NCBI RefSeq assembly: GCF_039905635.1 | Contig: NZ_CP157000.1 | Location: 3,596,001 to 3,660,000, forward strand | Reading direction: 5' to 3' | Source of the DNA: Microbacterium sp. ProA8 | GTDB taxonomy: Bacteria; Actinomycetota; Actinomycetes; Actinomycetales; Microbacteriaceae | Length of the DNA stretch: 64,000 nucleotides | Part shown: positions 63,903 through 64,000 of the stretch, piece after piece | Layout: each line of letters opens with the position of its first letter | Position numbering within the stretch: position 1 is the first letter of the stretch | Position numbers and translations under genes: made by a program | Notes under the pieces: model-generated | What the model was told of the DNA's origin: nothing | Database searches by the model: none | What the model saw: the letters and a program-made list of their open reading frames with translations, nothing else

Positions 63903-64000
63903 ATGACGAACCAGCCACTCCCGCAGGCACCCACTGCGCCGCGGACAGACAAGAGGTACCGCCTCGCCGTCGTCGTCTTGGCCGCATTCGCCTCCATCGC
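63903..64000 (+). CDS. Start of a membrane or secreted protein (partial)
   Basis: Only 32 residues are inside the window: a polar, Pro-rich N-terminus ending in Lys/Arg and the beginning of a hydrophobic helix (RLAVVVLAAFASI). GGAAGGAG lies seven bases before ATG 63903. It may be a small membrane protein or a secreted one with a signal sequence; nothing more can be said from the visible part. Confidence 0.6.
   Translation, partial: MTNQPLPQAPTAPRTDKRYRLAVVVLAAFASI

Overview
The window is high-GC DNA with dense, mostly short-spaced genes and frequent ATGA/GTGA stop-start overlaps, GTG/TTG starts and AGGAGG-type ribosome sites. Protein content (LacI-controlled sugar ABC operons without their own ATPase, NarL-type two-component pairs, DHA2 drug exporters) suggests an actinobacterium of the Microbacteriaceae, most likely Microbacterium. 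That genus call is inference. I see no plasmid, phage, insertion sequence or CRISPR; it looks like chromosomal accessory metabolism and regulation.

Layout. 1-2.8 kb: a truncated haem-oxygenase-like iron enzyme coupled to a KAS III-type ketosynthase, divergent from a quinone-oxidoreductase-like enzyme. 2.8-7.1 kb: DHA2 exporter, its TetR regulator with palindromic operators, a membrane protein coupled to an acetyltransferase, and an alpha/beta hydrolase. 7.2-16.6 kb: an ABC-ABC-kinase-regulator operon, a membrane protein/hydrolase pair, a second (DesK/DesR-like) two-component pair and a second ABC exporter. 16.6-23.8 kb: a large DUF5107-TPR protein divergent from an AraC regulator, an aldo/keto reductase divergent from an XRE regulator, and a LysR regulator.

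23.8-35.6 kb is a complete glycoside island: LacI regulator with two palindromic operators, binding lipoprotein, two permeases, GH78 alpha-L-rhamnosidase, GH3 beta-glucosidase and a GH65 phosphorylase. It reads as uptake and intracellular dismantling of rhamnosylated glucosides. 35.7-39.8 kb: PAS-GAF-GGDEF diguanylate cyclase, a sugar-acid dehydratase of the IlvD/Edd family, and polyphosphate kinase 2. 40.0-49.8 kb, minus strand, is a fructan operon: LacI, binding lipoprotein, two permeases, a small cytoplasmic GH32-like enzyme and a 1,439-residue secreted GH32 with four repeated ligand-binding-like modules. The secreted enzyme would cut fructan outside, the transporter import the products and the small enzyme finish them inside.

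50.1-64 kb: tRNA-Ser(GCU), a multicopper oxidase lipoprotein, a metallophosphoesterase followed by an FAD monooxygenase coupled to a third kinase/regulator pair, an acetyltransferase, a UbiB/ABC1 kinase, two tandem paralogous membrane proteins, a DHA2 exporter coupled to an HxlR regulator, an ArsR-AHSA1 fusion with a perfect operator palindrome, a dihydrofolate-reductase-like protein, and the start of a further gene cut by the window end.

The most interesting signals are the GH78/GH3/GH65 operon lacking a phosphoglucomutase, the GH32 giant whose canonical nucleophile Asp reads as Glu, matching post-binding-protein hairpins in both sugar operons, the ketosynthase/iron-oxygenase pair, and two genes at the right edge sharing an unusual promoter-like element.
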